From NCBI GenBank assembly GCA_036346255.1, contig CM070635.1:46031715-46095714 (forward strand): 64,000 nucleotides of DNA. The letters are read 5' to 3'. Positions 10,746 to 24,170 of the stretch are shown here, one piece after another (within the stretch, counting starts at the first letter, position 1; every line of letters starts with the position of its first letter). The notes beneath the pieces were generated by a model that was given only the letters and a program-made list of their open reading frames with translations, made no database searches and was not told where the DNA came from. This stretch comes from Ampelocalamus luodianensis (lineage: Eukaryota > Streptophyta > Magnoliopsida > Poales > Poaceae). The position numbers and the translations under genes were made by a program.

Positions 10746-13540
10746 CAGTACGTCAGTGCCAATGATTTCTATGCGCAAGTCAAATGTTTCTTGCAAAAAA
10801 GTCAGAAGATTTTCGTGCCGTTGGATCAAACCCTATCCTGTGCTGATTCCCGACACATGTCGCTGCCTTAACCCTTATTTCCCTCTCTCCCATCTCTATC
10901 TATTCCCGTGGAGGCTCCTCATGCCACACGGTGCCTCAGCCACCCCGCGCGACGTGCCTTTCCTGTGACTCGCTGCCTCTGTCTCCCGCCGTCGTGTCCA
11001 ACTCCTCCGGCGACCGCCCCCGGCAACCCACCCAAACACACACGCACGCACATGGCACTACCTCCCGACGCGATTTCTGCCTTCAATACTAGACACAACT
11101 CAAAATCTTGATCTATTCATCTTTCGAACCCGTTTCATTTTTGTTTTGCTTGGTTCTGTACTCCTGCCTTTTATTAATTAACTAGTAGGGTGGTCCGCGT
11201 ATTTGCGTGACTAGATTTATTTTAAAATTTGTAGTGACAAATGATATAACTTAGATGCTTCAGAATATATTTACGTATCTTGTAGCTATTTAGATTTTTA
11301 AGATATCATAAATATTAGAAAATGACAATAGAAGCTTGAAGAAAAATACAACTTGAGTAACATCATTGGAGTATGAGCTTTCATGGAAGAAAATCATGAG
11401 TATAATAAGTTAACCACTCTCCATTATGTATACATCATGTAGCTGCATGCCCTTAACTCTTTTTCAAAATGTTTACATACACATATATCTCTGTTAATCT
11501 CAAGCAATATATTGATTATGTGTGTAACAAAATTATCTTATTAGTTTATATAGTATTACAGTATCTTGCCCATGTATACACCGATGCACCATAGACGACC
11601 TACCTTGAACTTATCTTTCCTTACGTCGGTTCCTCCACCAAACCGTGTGTCTTCTATCTCTTCTCCCCGTCATAATTTTTCTGCTTCAACCTCCAAGAGC
11701 AAGCACAATTCTTGATCGATATCTCTCAACTGCTACCACTTCCAATGCAATACTCTACCACATTGTTATCTTTTACTTCTCTCCAATTATCGCTTAATGA
11801 TGACCATTGTGACATCTTTATGTATATACGTGCAAATATCGTCGATCCCTGCCGAGACACCCGTCGCGCTCTCTCCAGTAGCCCCAAGCCTATTCCTTAC
11901 TGTTGCGGTATCTCTACTCCAAGCTCTTTGCTCTTTTGTTTCTGTACGCCCATACTTCTATTTGTAGGATGCATATATGTATATACATATACTCGATGTC
12001 TTCTTCTCCTATATACAAGTGCATTCTTCGGGTTGCAACACTAGATATCCTAATTCCTATGCCGTAAAGATCAGGGCCTCCTCAGATTCATACCATTGCC
12101 GGTAATACCAAAAAGAAGTTAAATATTAACATTGTGCCTTTTATCTTCCGTGGCAAGAGGACACTATTATGCTTTCTACATCTTGGTTAATTGATACATC
12201 CTAATATAGTAATATGCAAATAGAAGAAAAATATCTGACTTTGCAAATAGGGAATTTCACACTACCATATGACAAGGGCTAGTTTCAGCTAGATCAAGCT
12301 TAAACTTATGGTACTTACAAACTTAAGAAAATGATTTTTATGGCTATCTGAATAAACCTAAGCCTCCATTGCACACACATAAGCTTAAAACTATTGAATA
12401 ATGAACTACAAACATGAATGACTATTTCTGAAATGTTTGAGACAATACACACTCATAAACCCATAAAATTTGACTACAAAAACACCGATAACTTCCTTGA
12501 GAGATTGCAGAAGCGTGTTGTATCACGATATTATCTATATTGCATTGTAATTAAATATAATTATGAATATATATTATAAGAACGATATCACTATTCTATA
12601 GACTATCCCCAATTTTTTTCTAACTTAATATATTTTTCACAAACGTGCAAGCGGAAGAAAGCAAAATGGATGAACCAGAGCAGTGACTATTAGGCATTCG
12701 AAAATTCCCCAAATTAACCCCACCAGACAACCAAACCCTCCGGAATTTGAGCATGATCTTGCACGCTATGTAACAATTAGCGAGTATCACAAAGATACCA
12801 GATATTAATTGCAACAAGGACGGTCTCAACAATTAAAAAAGAAAACAATAGCAACAAAGAAACTACAGCCAACCCTTTAAAACCAGAGGAATCAGGATCA
12901 GATAACAAAGTAAGGGATGGGGTGTTGGAGAGTAGCACTAGGCGCGTACAGGGGATGTGCTGGAGGAGGGAGGTGGCGAAGAGGCCGCAGTATGCGAGGT
13001 GAGCGGAGTAGCAGGGGACGGCCGACGCCGTAGACGCGTAGAGGTTGCAGGTGCAGCTCGCGCAAGCGGATGCTAGGCACGACGCGCACCACATCTCCTC
13101 CTCGTCGTCGAACTCCCCGCTGCCGGCGGTTCTGGACAGTCAACGATTTTGGAGCTTGTTGAACGAAACTTTCAACTCCCCGACTTTCTGTGTATGCTGT
13201 AAACACAGATCTCTGCGATAGGATAGAGGGCGGTGGTGTCCCTCTGGGAGAGCGAGCAACGCACGAAGGCGAGTCGTGCGCAAGGCGAGCGAGCGGATGT
13301 TGCATTGCGGAGGACGAGAAGGCAAACCAAGTGGTTCACTTGTTTTCGTCAAACACTATAGTTCAGCGTCTGAGGCGAATATTCCCTTGTGTCGAACGCC
13401 TTCGTCCCGGACGGATCGGTCCGATCCACCCAACCAAAAGTGTGAACATCGTAAAATCCCAAACCATTCCGTTCAGGACCACTCAGGTCTCTCGTCCAAA
13501 CACTACCTTAATGTTGCCATATACGAGTCATTGACAACAC
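10746..13540. other. insertion specific to expansin unit 2
   Basis: This 2.8-kb stretch has no counterpart in units 1 or 3 and separates the promoter from the distal flank, which resumes at about 13560. It holds a GC-rich stretch (10.9-11.06 kb), an AT-rich middle (11.1-12.6 kb), and a GC-rich right part with the SERINC fragment. The ends were not resolved: no clear inverted repeats or target duplications were seen. Confidence 0.5.
12951..13094 (-). pseudogene. SERINC/TMS1-family N-terminal fragment
   Basis: An ATG at 13094 opens 48 codons that match the start of plant serine incorporator (SERINC/TMS1) membrane proteins: MWCASCLASACASCTCN, then AHLAYCGLFATSLL. Intact members have about 400 residues and 9-11 membrane segments. 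Here similarity ends after about 48 residues, where the frame continues into unrelated sequence, and no further exon was recognised. It lies in the segment inserted into expansin unit 2, which suggests a captured first exon rather than a resident gene. Transcription is not shown. Confidence 0.55.
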
Positions 13541-14027
13541 ACTGACATTATTCTCATCTCAGTATTATGTATCGATATATTGTTTTAGAACACGTTCATT
13601 GTATCTATCCTGTGTACAACTAACAAATATGTGTAACCAAGTTACCGACCTAAAGTTATTTTTATTTCTGAAAAAAATCACATTATCAAATTCTGTTGAT
13701 ACATATGCGTACCGCCCATATTATTGTCCCTTTAAAAATGTGGTCATGTAGTTACAACATACAGCTACAAAGTGAATGGAGAAGCTGCAGTAAGCTTCAT
13801 GACGTGCGAAACACAACGTACTATACTGACTTTTGATAGATAACAACTATGTCTATGATTAACGGACTAATTTATTACATCAAGCTCCTCAACTTCTTCA
13901 TTTGACGATTTTTTTTGGCGGGGACATTTGATAACATTCTTTATTTGACATGCCAAAAATAATTGGTCAATCACTTCAAAATAGAGCCGAGCAAACAATG
14001 CCGGGAGCATTAACTTGAATAGAAGTT
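13541..14027. other. distal upstream flank of expansin unit 2
   Basis: No gene is seen. The sequence aligns with about 6480-7000 plus 7630-7730 in unit 1 (TTCATTGTATC, TACATATGCG, CTCCTCAACTTCTTCATTT, ATGCCAAAAATAATTGGTCA). It lacks the TRIM that sits between those two parts in unit 1. Confidence 0.6.
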
Positions 14028-14048
14028 ATATATATATATATATATATA
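14028..14048. repeat. (TA)n microsatellite
   Basis: A 21-bp AT/TA tract at the left border of the first Micron-like element. Confidence 0.85.
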
Positions 14049-14426
14049 TGACGCCCATTTCGTACTCCTGGGAGTATGTACTCCCACTTCTAATATACCA
14101 CTTAAACGAATATATTATACTTCTTTATCACTTTCAGTATACTTGAATATCAATTATAAGATACTCCAATGTAACTTCATCAGAAAATTTTCATTAGAGC
14201 CCTTTATTTTTGCTATATACCATTTTTCATACATAAAAGAAGTATATACACGGATTTTGGTATAAAAAGTGGATTTTCATAAAAATTTTCATGGAACTCA
14301 CTTTAGGGTATCTTATAATCATTATTGGAGTATACTTAAATTGATAAAGAGGTATAATCATACAATTTAAGTGGTATATGAGAGGTGGGAGTACGTACTC
14401 CTAGCAGGAGTACCATACCATTTTCC
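14049..14426. mobile_element. Micron-like element A (full length)
   Basis: About 378 bp bounded on both sides by TA repeats. Left end TGACGCCCATTTCGTACTCC; the right part is nearly its inverse (GTGGGAGTACGTACTCC), giving subterminal inverted repeats of about 130 bp (shared CCACTTAAA, CTTTATCA, TATAAGATAC). It has no coding capacity. Rice Micron elements are known to insert into TA microsatellites, which is the basis for the comparison; membership in that family is inferred. Confidence 0.6.
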
Positions 14427-14452
14427 TATATATATATATATATATATATATT
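14427..14452. repeat. (TA)n microsatellite
   Basis: A 26-bp TA tract between elements A and B. Confidence 0.85.
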
Positions 14453-14718
14453 ATAAGATACCCCAAAGTGAGTTCCATGAAAAAATTCATTAAAGTTCAT
14501 CTTTTATTACAATATTTGTGTACATACTTCTTTTTATATATGAAAAAAGGTATATAGCAAAAATAAAGGGTTCCAATGAAATTTTTTCAATCAAATCTCA
14601 TTGGAGTATATTATAATTGGTATTTAAGTATACTGAAAGTGATAAAGAAGTATAATATATTTCTTTAAGTGGTATATTCGAAGTGGGAGTACATACTCCT
14701 CGGAGTACGAAACGGGTG

Positions 14719-14720
<2 letters not shown>
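14453..14720. mobile_element. Micron-like element B (inverted, truncated)
   Basis: Inverted relative to element A: its right end CGAAACGGGTGTCA mirrors the left end of A. The other end starts internally at TATAAGATACC, so about 100 bp is missing next to the TA tract. Confidence 0.6.

Positions 14721-14769
<49 letters not shown>
14721..14769. repeat. (TA)n microsatellite
   Basis: About 48 bp of uninterrupted AT repeats between elements B and C. Confidence 0.9.
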
Positions 14770-16074
<1,305 letters not shown>

Positions 16075-16612
16075 GTTAAAAGATAGAGGTTGTTGCGGAG
16101 GTTCTGGCAAATGAGGATCATCTCCGGGAGGACCCAGGTGTAGCAGCAGGAACGACGTCCAGAAGGCGAAGATGACGGGGCTGCTATTGTCCATTGATGT
16201 GTGGCTGTCGGCACCAGAGGTCGAGGACGAGGAGCTTCCACCTGTTCTACTGCTGCCGAGGTTGAGGTTGTGGTACGCGTATTCGCAGGACTGGTGGAGT
16301 GCGAGAACGAGCCAGCCGCCAGGGAAGGAGCCATGGTAGTGCGCAGCACGGACGTCGTCGGGGAGGGCGACACGGTGGGTGGTTCTGCAGATGACGCAGA
16401 AGGAGGAGGGCACAAGCGCGGCGGCGGATGGGAGGAGCAGCCACGGAAGCCGCTCTGTGGGCGGGTCCTGGCGCGTGAAGGAGCCCCAGTTGAAGCAGAT
16501 GGCGGCAAAAGGTGGCGTGGTGGGCGAGGACGCATTTGAGGAGATCAGCGCGGAGACCCGCCCAGACGAACGCGGTGGCCAAGGGGGATTTGCAGGTTGC
16601 TTTTGGTTTCTT
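16075..16612 (-). pseudogene. F-box/DUF295-type protein fragment
   Basis: Minus-strand translation resembles the N-terminal half of grass F-box proteins with a DUF295 domain. An F-box-like start (FVWAGLRADLLKCVLAHHA) is followed, after a frame change near 16530, by the typical linker LPWLLLPSAAALVPSSFCV, then THRVALPDDVRA, SFPGGWLVLALHQ and SHTSMDNSSPVI. Intact members are about 350-450 aa and act as substrate adaptors of SCF ubiquitin ligases. This copy has at least one frameshift and loses similarity after about 16080. It is a truncated pseudogene. Confidence 0.65.
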
Positions 16613-16848
16613 GGAAAAATACAATGGGGAGGCCTAGGAGGCTAGAAGAAGACAAGCTAGTCGGGAGTCTACTTTCTTTATCCAACATTGCAACATGAAA
16701 AAATGTTGAGGGTGGAGCGTACAAAGCAAAAATGATGTATCAGACGCACGGCTCGTATCATTACACATCTATATATAAGCCTCGATACATCTATTGGGCA
16801 TTGGCCCAAATCCTAGGCTTTTTTATGTAGAAAATTACAGATTCGACT

Positions 16849-17488
16849 TGACGAGGATTAAAATCTCTATATATTATCTTTAATATATAAAAGACCATAC
16901 GTCTTCATGGTCGTAACCTTTGAGGTGCACGACCTCACTAGTCGTAGAGATTCCAGAGGTTACATAATGGGTACCCTGGTCGGACGAAGGCCCAAGCCAA
17001 ACTTCCACCAGAGAACCGCTAAAGAAGGTAAGAACTGATTCCAAGGTATATTCTCTACCGTATGATGAATGGAACACATGTATATTCCATACGACGTATC
17101 TTATCCAAGACACACCAAGAATAACATCCGATGCGGTTATATGTTTCATAGACATATAACCAGTCAACGCTGATTCTCAGATCAACCATCACTTGACTCC
17201 GACTGGACGCAACGCCGCATCGAGCGCCTTCTCGGAAATAATCGCCACCTCTTCGAGGGCTATTTAAAGATGGAACTCGGGCGGATCAAAGGGGCATGAG
17301 ATCGATGATCGGAAGATAGAAAGAAAGAAGCATTGTCTTGTACTCTAGAAAGCGATCAGTCATTCGTCATGATACACCCTTGTAAAATCTCGGTTCATAC
17401 TAATAAAGAGCGGTCCATTGCAATCCCAAGATTTCCCGTCATTCTCTCTTTTCCATTTATTGTAAGATCGGCGACTTGATCGTCGATA
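16849..17488 (+). repeat. Tat element 5' LTR
   Basis: Begins TGACGAGGATTA and ends GATCGTCGATA (CA changed to TA). It aligns along its length with 32057-32689. It contains a TATTTAAA-type promoter near 17263 and AATAAAG near 17402. Confidence 0.88.
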
Positions 17489-17490
17489 GC

Positions 17491-17508
17491 TGGCGCCGAC
17501 CGTGGGGA
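17491..17508 (+). other. primer-binding site of Tat element
   Basis: TGGCGCCGACCGTGGGGA starts two bases after the 5' LTR. Its first eight bases match the 3' end of plant tRNA-Asp, commonly used by Gypsy elements; the exact tRNA is inferred. Confidence 0.7.
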
Positions 17509-17742
17509 ACGCGGCGTGGAATCTTGGAAGACTGGTGTTGCTCACCGATTCTTTGTCCATTTCCCACTCGTAATCGCTCATGCGGTTATGTCGGAAGTTG
17601 GGACGAAGAGAATTGGTTCGACCGCGGACTCGCCAACCTTGACATGGACGCATGCATGCGCGCCATGGAGGAAAATGGAGCCTCTTCATCATCCTCCTCT
17701 TCCATCGGTCGCTTTGCTGCGTAAACAAGCGAAATCGACCGG

Positions 17743-18130
17743 ATGGATGAGGATACACCACCGCGATCAGTGGTGTTTCCAGAGGAGACGCTCCCGACCG
17801 GTTCAGAAAGCCCGAAGGCTTCAGCAAGCTCGGACTCCGCGACCGGCAAGAAAGGTGAAGAAAACCCAACTCATCAACTCGAAGTCCAATATACTTTTGA
17901 TGCGATCATGGTTGATAGATACTCACCGACGGCTTCTAGCAATTCCAGGAGCCAACCGACACTTGGTGACAGTGTCGATGAAACCCCCGCTGGTGATAAA
18001 CCAGATGGGGATAATAAGGCTCAGCATACGATCGGCAGTTCGCCGCATCAGGCTGAGACCATTACAAGGACCTCAGGAGGTACTGATCACCGATTATTCT
18101 CCATCGTGGAAACTCTTGGTGAAAACTCTG
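17743..18130 (+). pseudogene. gag, part 1 (before nested LTR)
   Basis: About 129 codons of open frame starting MDEDTPPRSVVFPEE at 17743 and rich in Ser, Thr, Asp and Glu, as expected for the disordered N-terminal part of Tat gag proteins. The frame runs directly into the nested LTR at 18131 and resumes in phase beyond it when the inserted DNA and one duplication copy are disregarded. Confidence 0.6.
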
Positions 18131-21100
18131 TGTAACAGCCCTGACTTAGGGTTTGTATTTCAAATGTAAAATTTTGAGGAGAAATATAAACTTTTGTTGT
18201 CTCATCAAATCATTTGGAAGTTTTCCAAATTTTCCCTAGCAATTTCCATTTTCTAGAATTAAATTCTTGTGAATGGAAATTGTTGTCAGCAAATTCTTAG
18301 CTTTCAAACTTGTGATCATCCTCTGAAATTATTTTTCCTATCATCTTGATCATCCTATCTACCTCCCTGAATTATTTCATAATTTTTAGATTTTATTTGC
18401 TATTTTAAATGCCCAAGTCAAACCAGTTTGGAAATCTGGTCAAACCTCTGAGCAGCAGCTTGTGAATTTTGTTGGGAGAAATCTAGTGCATGAAAACTCC
18501 TGGAAAAATTATGCCAGGTTTTTCTCTGTCCTAGTTAGCTCCCATAAAAATTTTGGAATTTTTGGAGCTTGGGAACTACCTCTATAAATTCTCCAAACTC
18601 TCTCAGCTTTCAAACTCAAAATCAGAAATCACTGTTTGTCGGGCTCGAACCCGAGCCCGACTCAAATCCGACCGCACCTAAATGGCTCGGTCGCACCGCC
18701 TAACTGCACAGCGCGAGCCCGATCATTGTCGACCGTCCGATGCAGATCGTGCGGCCCGCGTGCGTCGAATCAACCGACCTGTCCGAATGCATACATCAAT
18801 CTCGACCGTTCATCTTAGATCCAACGGTCGATACATTCTTGATCGAGTCTAACCAACTGTTCGCGTCGCACCGGACCCCGACTCGAGCCGTTTTGCCACC
18901 GTCGCTGACGTGTGGGCCCCACCTGTCAGTATCGCCCTCGTCTTCTCCGCACCTCACCGGAGCTCGCGGCCGCTCGCGCATGCATGCCACGCAGCTCGTC
19001 GCTGCCACGTCGTGGACGCGTGTCGCCTCCGGAGAATCGCCAGGAGCTCACCTATCTCTTTAGGTCACCCATTCGCCCTCGCGTGCATTCTCGTGCATTC
19101 TCGCCCAAATTCCCTTCTCGTGGGAGAAGAACCCGAGCGTAGCGCCGCCAGACGGGGCGCCTCGAGCCCGCGACCGCACCATCGTGATCCTTGCTCGACG
19201 CCGCCTCCATTTTGCCCAGCCCGGATCATTGTCGTGCACTGTATCACCAGAAGCAAGTTCATCGTCTCCGCCTCCGGTGATCTTGGTCTTGTAAGCCTTC
19301 TGGCGTTCTAGTGAGTATCATGCCTCGGCGTTTGGTTCCTTAGGATCGCACTGATGCACTGAATCTAATGGTGTCTTCGTTTCCATCTTTGGTGCACCGT
19401 TGAGGCTGTGCGACCCCTTCTTCTCCAAGTGCGGTGATTCGTCGTCGCGGCGTTTCCGGCCACGTCTGTGCTCCATCGTCGTCTTGATCGTGGGCGAAAC
19501 CTTCCTGGAGTCAAGGCGGAGCTGAGGCGCACTTTCCGGAGCCTTCTAGAAGCCTGTAGCATCCGCGCCGTGGGAGCCGTGTCTTCTTCTCCGCCTCCGT
19601 TCGCCGCCAGCTCGCCGCCGGCATCCTCGTGGGTCCGCGTCGCCGTCATCGAGTTCGCAAGGTCCCAGCGAACCTGTAGGTATACCCCTTTTTGCCCTGA
19701 GACCCTCTGGTTAGCTAGATTAGTTGCGCGGCCGCGCCGCCGTTTCCGTGGTCGCCGGTGAGCCGTCGGCAGCGTTAAGGTCTAACCCTACTCTTTAGTG
19801 CTAATCGTCTTTTAGTCAGTATCACTGCCTTGTGGGCCCCTCTCTGGTTAATCGCGTTTAGAGAATCTTTAATCCAGCGTTATTTGTTCTTTGAGTCGCT
19901 GTCATGTGGGTCCATGCTGTCAGTTGGCGGTTGTGTAGCTTTGATACTACGTTTTCTCGGCTGAGAAGCGTATTTCTCTGTGAGTATGTGTTAGGATTAC
20001 ATTTTACTAAGCCGAAGACGTATTCTCGAATACGCCGACGCCACATTCTGGCGGCGTCGCTCTGTCAAGACTCTCCGGTCCCGCTCGCTGCTGGCTAGGA
20101 GCTAGTGGTCGTGAGTGTAAAAAGGTTTTAATGCTTTATGGATTTGAAATGTTTTTCTCATTGTAATCGTTAATTCATTTAAACTTAGAAAATGCATAAC
20201 TAATTTAATTTTTATTTAAATCACATGAAACCAGTCTTTGTTAATTTTCATTTTAAATGTGGTATTTACTAAAATTAGTTTCAACCTTGTCTCTCAGAGC
20301 AAAAATCATTAATTAATTAAAGGATGTTTTATGTATCTGCTAAATTAGAAAATGTTTATCTTTTTCAATAATTGTTCAAATCTAGTGAAACCAATTCTGT
20401 AAAATTTCATTTTTAGTATACTAACTATCAGGATAGGTTTTAGATACTATTTCTGTTCATAAAAATTTGTTAAGTAATTAACTAGTGTTTTGATGTGTTT
20501 TTAGCTTAGAAAATTCATAGAAAATTCTTAATAACTTAAAATGAATTGTTCTCTGTTTCTAAAATTTTGTTATATCATGCTTAGGATGCTGTGTAAATTT
20601 TTGGTATGTTTTGATGTTGTTATATGTTTGAGTTTGGTCGGTGTTATTCGTTCTTATTCGCTGTTTTGTTCTATCGTTAGGCTTCGATATTTGCGGTAAC
20701 CCTGAGAGCGACCCTCCGCAACAAATTGAGCAACAGCAGCCAGGCAAGCAGTTTGATCATTTTTATCCCAGTATTTTAAAGTCTAATATTTTGTTTCAAC
20801 TGTATGTATGCATCGCTTATTTTGTGTTAAATTGGTTAGTTAAACCTTTAGATGCATAATCTGTAGGCAAAAATTTGTCCTCTACTACCTGAGCCTAGGT
20901 TATTTGCTGTGATTAGAGTTCGCTGGATGAACTCTCGTCACTTAGTAGATTACGAGTTCAGTTGCTTAGCCATGCTTAGCTACCGGTAGTTTTGGGCGAT
21001 CATCGACTTAGTCGATGATCTTGATCACATAAAATTATTACTGTTCTTATATTCCAGCTCGTGCTATGTTAATTGCAAAACAAAAACCGAAAACAAAAAT

Positions 21101-22345
21101 GATTTAGACGCGGGCACAACGGTAAGATTGGTGTGATCTGTTGGGTGTGTCTGGAAAGGTGCCCGGGTCAATTAAGGACCGAACATCTTGTGAGTTCTTG
21201 TTATCCAGCATTTCGCGCTAACCACACTAGAGGGTATGGGACCTCTCTTGACCTAGTACTTTGGCGTGTATTGGCTCCGGGTCGCAGGAGGTCGCAGGAG
21301 GGATGGAGGTGGGAGCATGGTAGTTGTCCGAAAAGCTTTATCCTGAGTGGGTAGTTGTCTTTTCGGCTTTACTATGTAAGCGTATGAATTTCTATCCATA
21401 CGAGCGGCTCGTAGTTAATACACAATATTGGAAAAGTCTCGTAGGACTTAGTCAGTGCGGCATACCTTCTAAGTGTGCTTTGGCTTAAAGCGATGTCGAA
21501 GTGTGGGTACAATGGTACACCCCTGCAGGGTTAAAAACTATTCGAATAGCCTCGTCCTAGGTGATGGACACGCTTGGGTAAGCTTATCAAGAGTTAGACT
21601 ACAACATTTAAATTAAAACTTGATGGGTGGTACGAATCGGGGATTCGTGCTATTGTTGTGGTGACTATTGGGATAGTCACTTCTAAGTTGTTTACCTTTA
21701 CTCTTTTATTATTATTATCCTTACTGTTATTTCAATCTTAAAAATGAATTGCAAACTTGCCTTTAAAATGTATTACCTTATTGCAAATGAAAATTGGCCT
21801 TATGCAAACAAGACATATGGCCTCCACCAAACAAGCCTGCATGTAGCATATGAACAGGTCTGCTAGTTCACACGTCAGTCTTGCGGGTACAAAGACAATC
21901 TTTGTACTCAGGTGCTTTGCTTAATGTTTTTGTTGCAGAGGAAGAAGGTGAGCCCCAAGGGCCTCACTTCGGTGAGCTGTGTTGCCGTTTCGTGGACGAC
22001 TAGACTTGGCGGTCCAGTCAGATGCCTTGCGGGTTGGAGGCACGCTGATTGACTTTGTTTATAGCCATCTTATGGCACTTTTGCTTCCGCTGTCCGTCTT
22101 GTTTATTTGTGTATCTTATGGCCTGTTGGCCTTTGTCTGTAATAACTCTGCTATTTGTTTATCTTCCGTTTGGTAGTGTGGTGTTTGGACTCTATGTTTG
22201 GAATGGAGTTGATGTCTAATTTTGTAACGGGTGTGTATATCGCTTCGGAAGTATACATATCTCGAGGATCAATTTATTTGATTTGTGATGCTAGGACCAG
22301 GTGGTTGGTTAAGCATTACAAGCCAAATAAATTGGGGTCCTCACA
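18131..22345. mobile_element. 4.2-kb solo LTR nested in gag
   Basis: Starts TGTAACAGCCC and ends GGGGTCCTCACA, flanked by a perfect 5-bp duplication CTCTG (18126-18130 and 22346-22350). No internal domain, primer site or second LTR is seen, so this is a solo LTR left by recombination between two LTRs. The ends resemble the long LTRs of Tekay-type chromoviruses. The GC-rich part (18.6-19.8 kb) and AT-rich part (20.1-21 kb) hold only short unrelated open frames. No gene is present. Confidence 0.85.
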
Positions 22346-24170
22346 CTCTGAAAGGCTCTCCATTGATTACGATGGAAGCTCATCAGAGGATAACTGTTGG
22401 AAACACGAGGTCAATGCGATCGGAGATTCAAATCAAGATGTCGGTACGGTCCTCCACACATTGCCTCGCCACCACATAATGATGGAGATGATACGAGCGT
22501 CGGCACCAAATGCCGAGGTCACGAACCGTGGACGCCCATCGCTTAATCGCTCGATCTCGCCTAGCCAATGCAGGAGATCGCAAGACCGATCGGGAGAACA
22601 GAGAATTCGTGCCATCAAACACCTCTTTCTCGGTAGAAACCTGTAAGACCTTCGGTAACAATACGTAACTGCGCAGCGAGTTAGAAATATGTTAAATACT
22701 TCGACCTGTTTTGGCGTAAACTCCGTGTTTTGCACGACTTGTAGGTCAAGTATCGGATATTATCCAATGCACCATGCAACGCACTGAAGCATATCGAACG
22801 AAGGCAACCACGCAGTCGCACCATGACTTCATCTCGGCATTCTTCCCCGAGCGAAGCGGCGTGGTCGTGTTGAGGGTCAACTAACACAAGGACCACTTCG
22901 ACGCTCCGACCAACGAGTCATGAGGGAAGAAGATTGTTTCAGAATCTTCACCTTCACTCGCCAACAAGAGCAAACGCTTGGACTCGATGATCTTCGGTAT
23001 CATCTTAACCGAGCAAGCGGTCAAAGGCGTTCTCAAACGCATACGACGGATCGGGATACCGAAAATCAGCGATGTCTCGTGAATCGGTCCCGATCGATTA
23101 TAATCCAAAGACCTTTTCAAAGAAGGCGCCGTGAGACGATCACAGTTGTCGAGCTTTCTGCAGGCTCCAAGTCGTGCGTTGGCCAAACAGTTCGACCGCC
23201 AACCTGGATAAATTCAATGGGACCCAAAATCCTTTAGAATTTCTTCGATTTATACCACCGCTTATCGAGCGGCCGCGCGATGAAAATGTAATGGCTAATT
23301 ATCTTCCCACAAGACTAGAAGGATCACCGATCATGGTTGCTAAATTTACCTATCGGATCTATGTATACTTGGGAGCAGCTTTGCGATCTTCTAATTGCAA
23401 ACTTCGTGGTACGCACGATCGCCTGAAAGGAGGATGATCTCCACAGATACGGCAAAAACCTAATGAAACTCTTCGATAATACATCAAGAGATTTAGCCAA
23501 GTCCGCAACTCGATTCCGGAGGTTGCGAGTCTTCGTTATCCGTGCTTTTAAAGCGGATTAAGAAATCGAAGGTTTACTGAGGATCTAGCAATTCATCCCC
23601 ACGAACAACCATCGAGCTCTTCGACATGGTCGACAAGCACGCAACGGCTAGCGGCGGTCGAGTGGAACGGTCGTTGATCGAAAAGACAAGATCCCCACTG
23701 TCCGGATAAGTCGGAAAAGAAGCGTAAGAAAGCTCTCAAGAAGAAGAAACACGGCGTAACTAACAATAAGGAGGTTCTGGCCGTTTCTGAAATTTCTAAA
23801 GGAAGAAAAGATTACTCGTTATAGCAAAGCAAAAGCTCAGACCAATGAGTATAAGAAAAGCAAAAATGGTGTCCTCTCCATAAACAAGCAGACACGATTT
23901 ACGAATCGTCGCGCTTGGCGTAAGAAATTGAATGATTATTATGCGTAAAGGTCCACTTCCTTCAATTCAAGAAATTGGGAAACAAGCTCCGAAAGGACAA
24001 GGATGGTGACGAGGAGATGGAGTATCAAGAACCTCAACATACCGTCGATGTAATTTTCGGGGATCTTCTTCATATGAATCCGCATGTCACCAAGGCCATG
24101 GAGCGAAAGTCAACCTTGCCAAACTCCGATCATCACCAAACCTTCAAGGTGGTTTGGAGACAATAATCTC
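22346..24170 (+). pseudogene. gag, part 2
   Basis: Continues the gag frame after the nested LTR (SERLSIDYDGSSSEDNCW). The capsid-type core lies at about 23180-23440 (LDKFNGTQNPLEFLRFI and VMANYLPTRLEGSP). A basic segment follows at 23.7-24.0 kb, then a protease leader (GDLLHMNPHV). Several frameshifts and stops break it. Confidence 0.65.

Noticed and set aside
11160..11220. Helitron-like 3' end on the minus strand (CTAGT preceded by a CACGCAAATACGCGG hairpin)
   Set aside because: The stem is only about 3 bp as it stands and no matching TC 5' end was found; it is suggestive but too weak to call.
18636..19761. GC-rich open frames in the 4.2-kb nested LTR
   Set aside because: They lie wholly inside a solo LTR with clear target duplications, overlap on both strands and show no domain.
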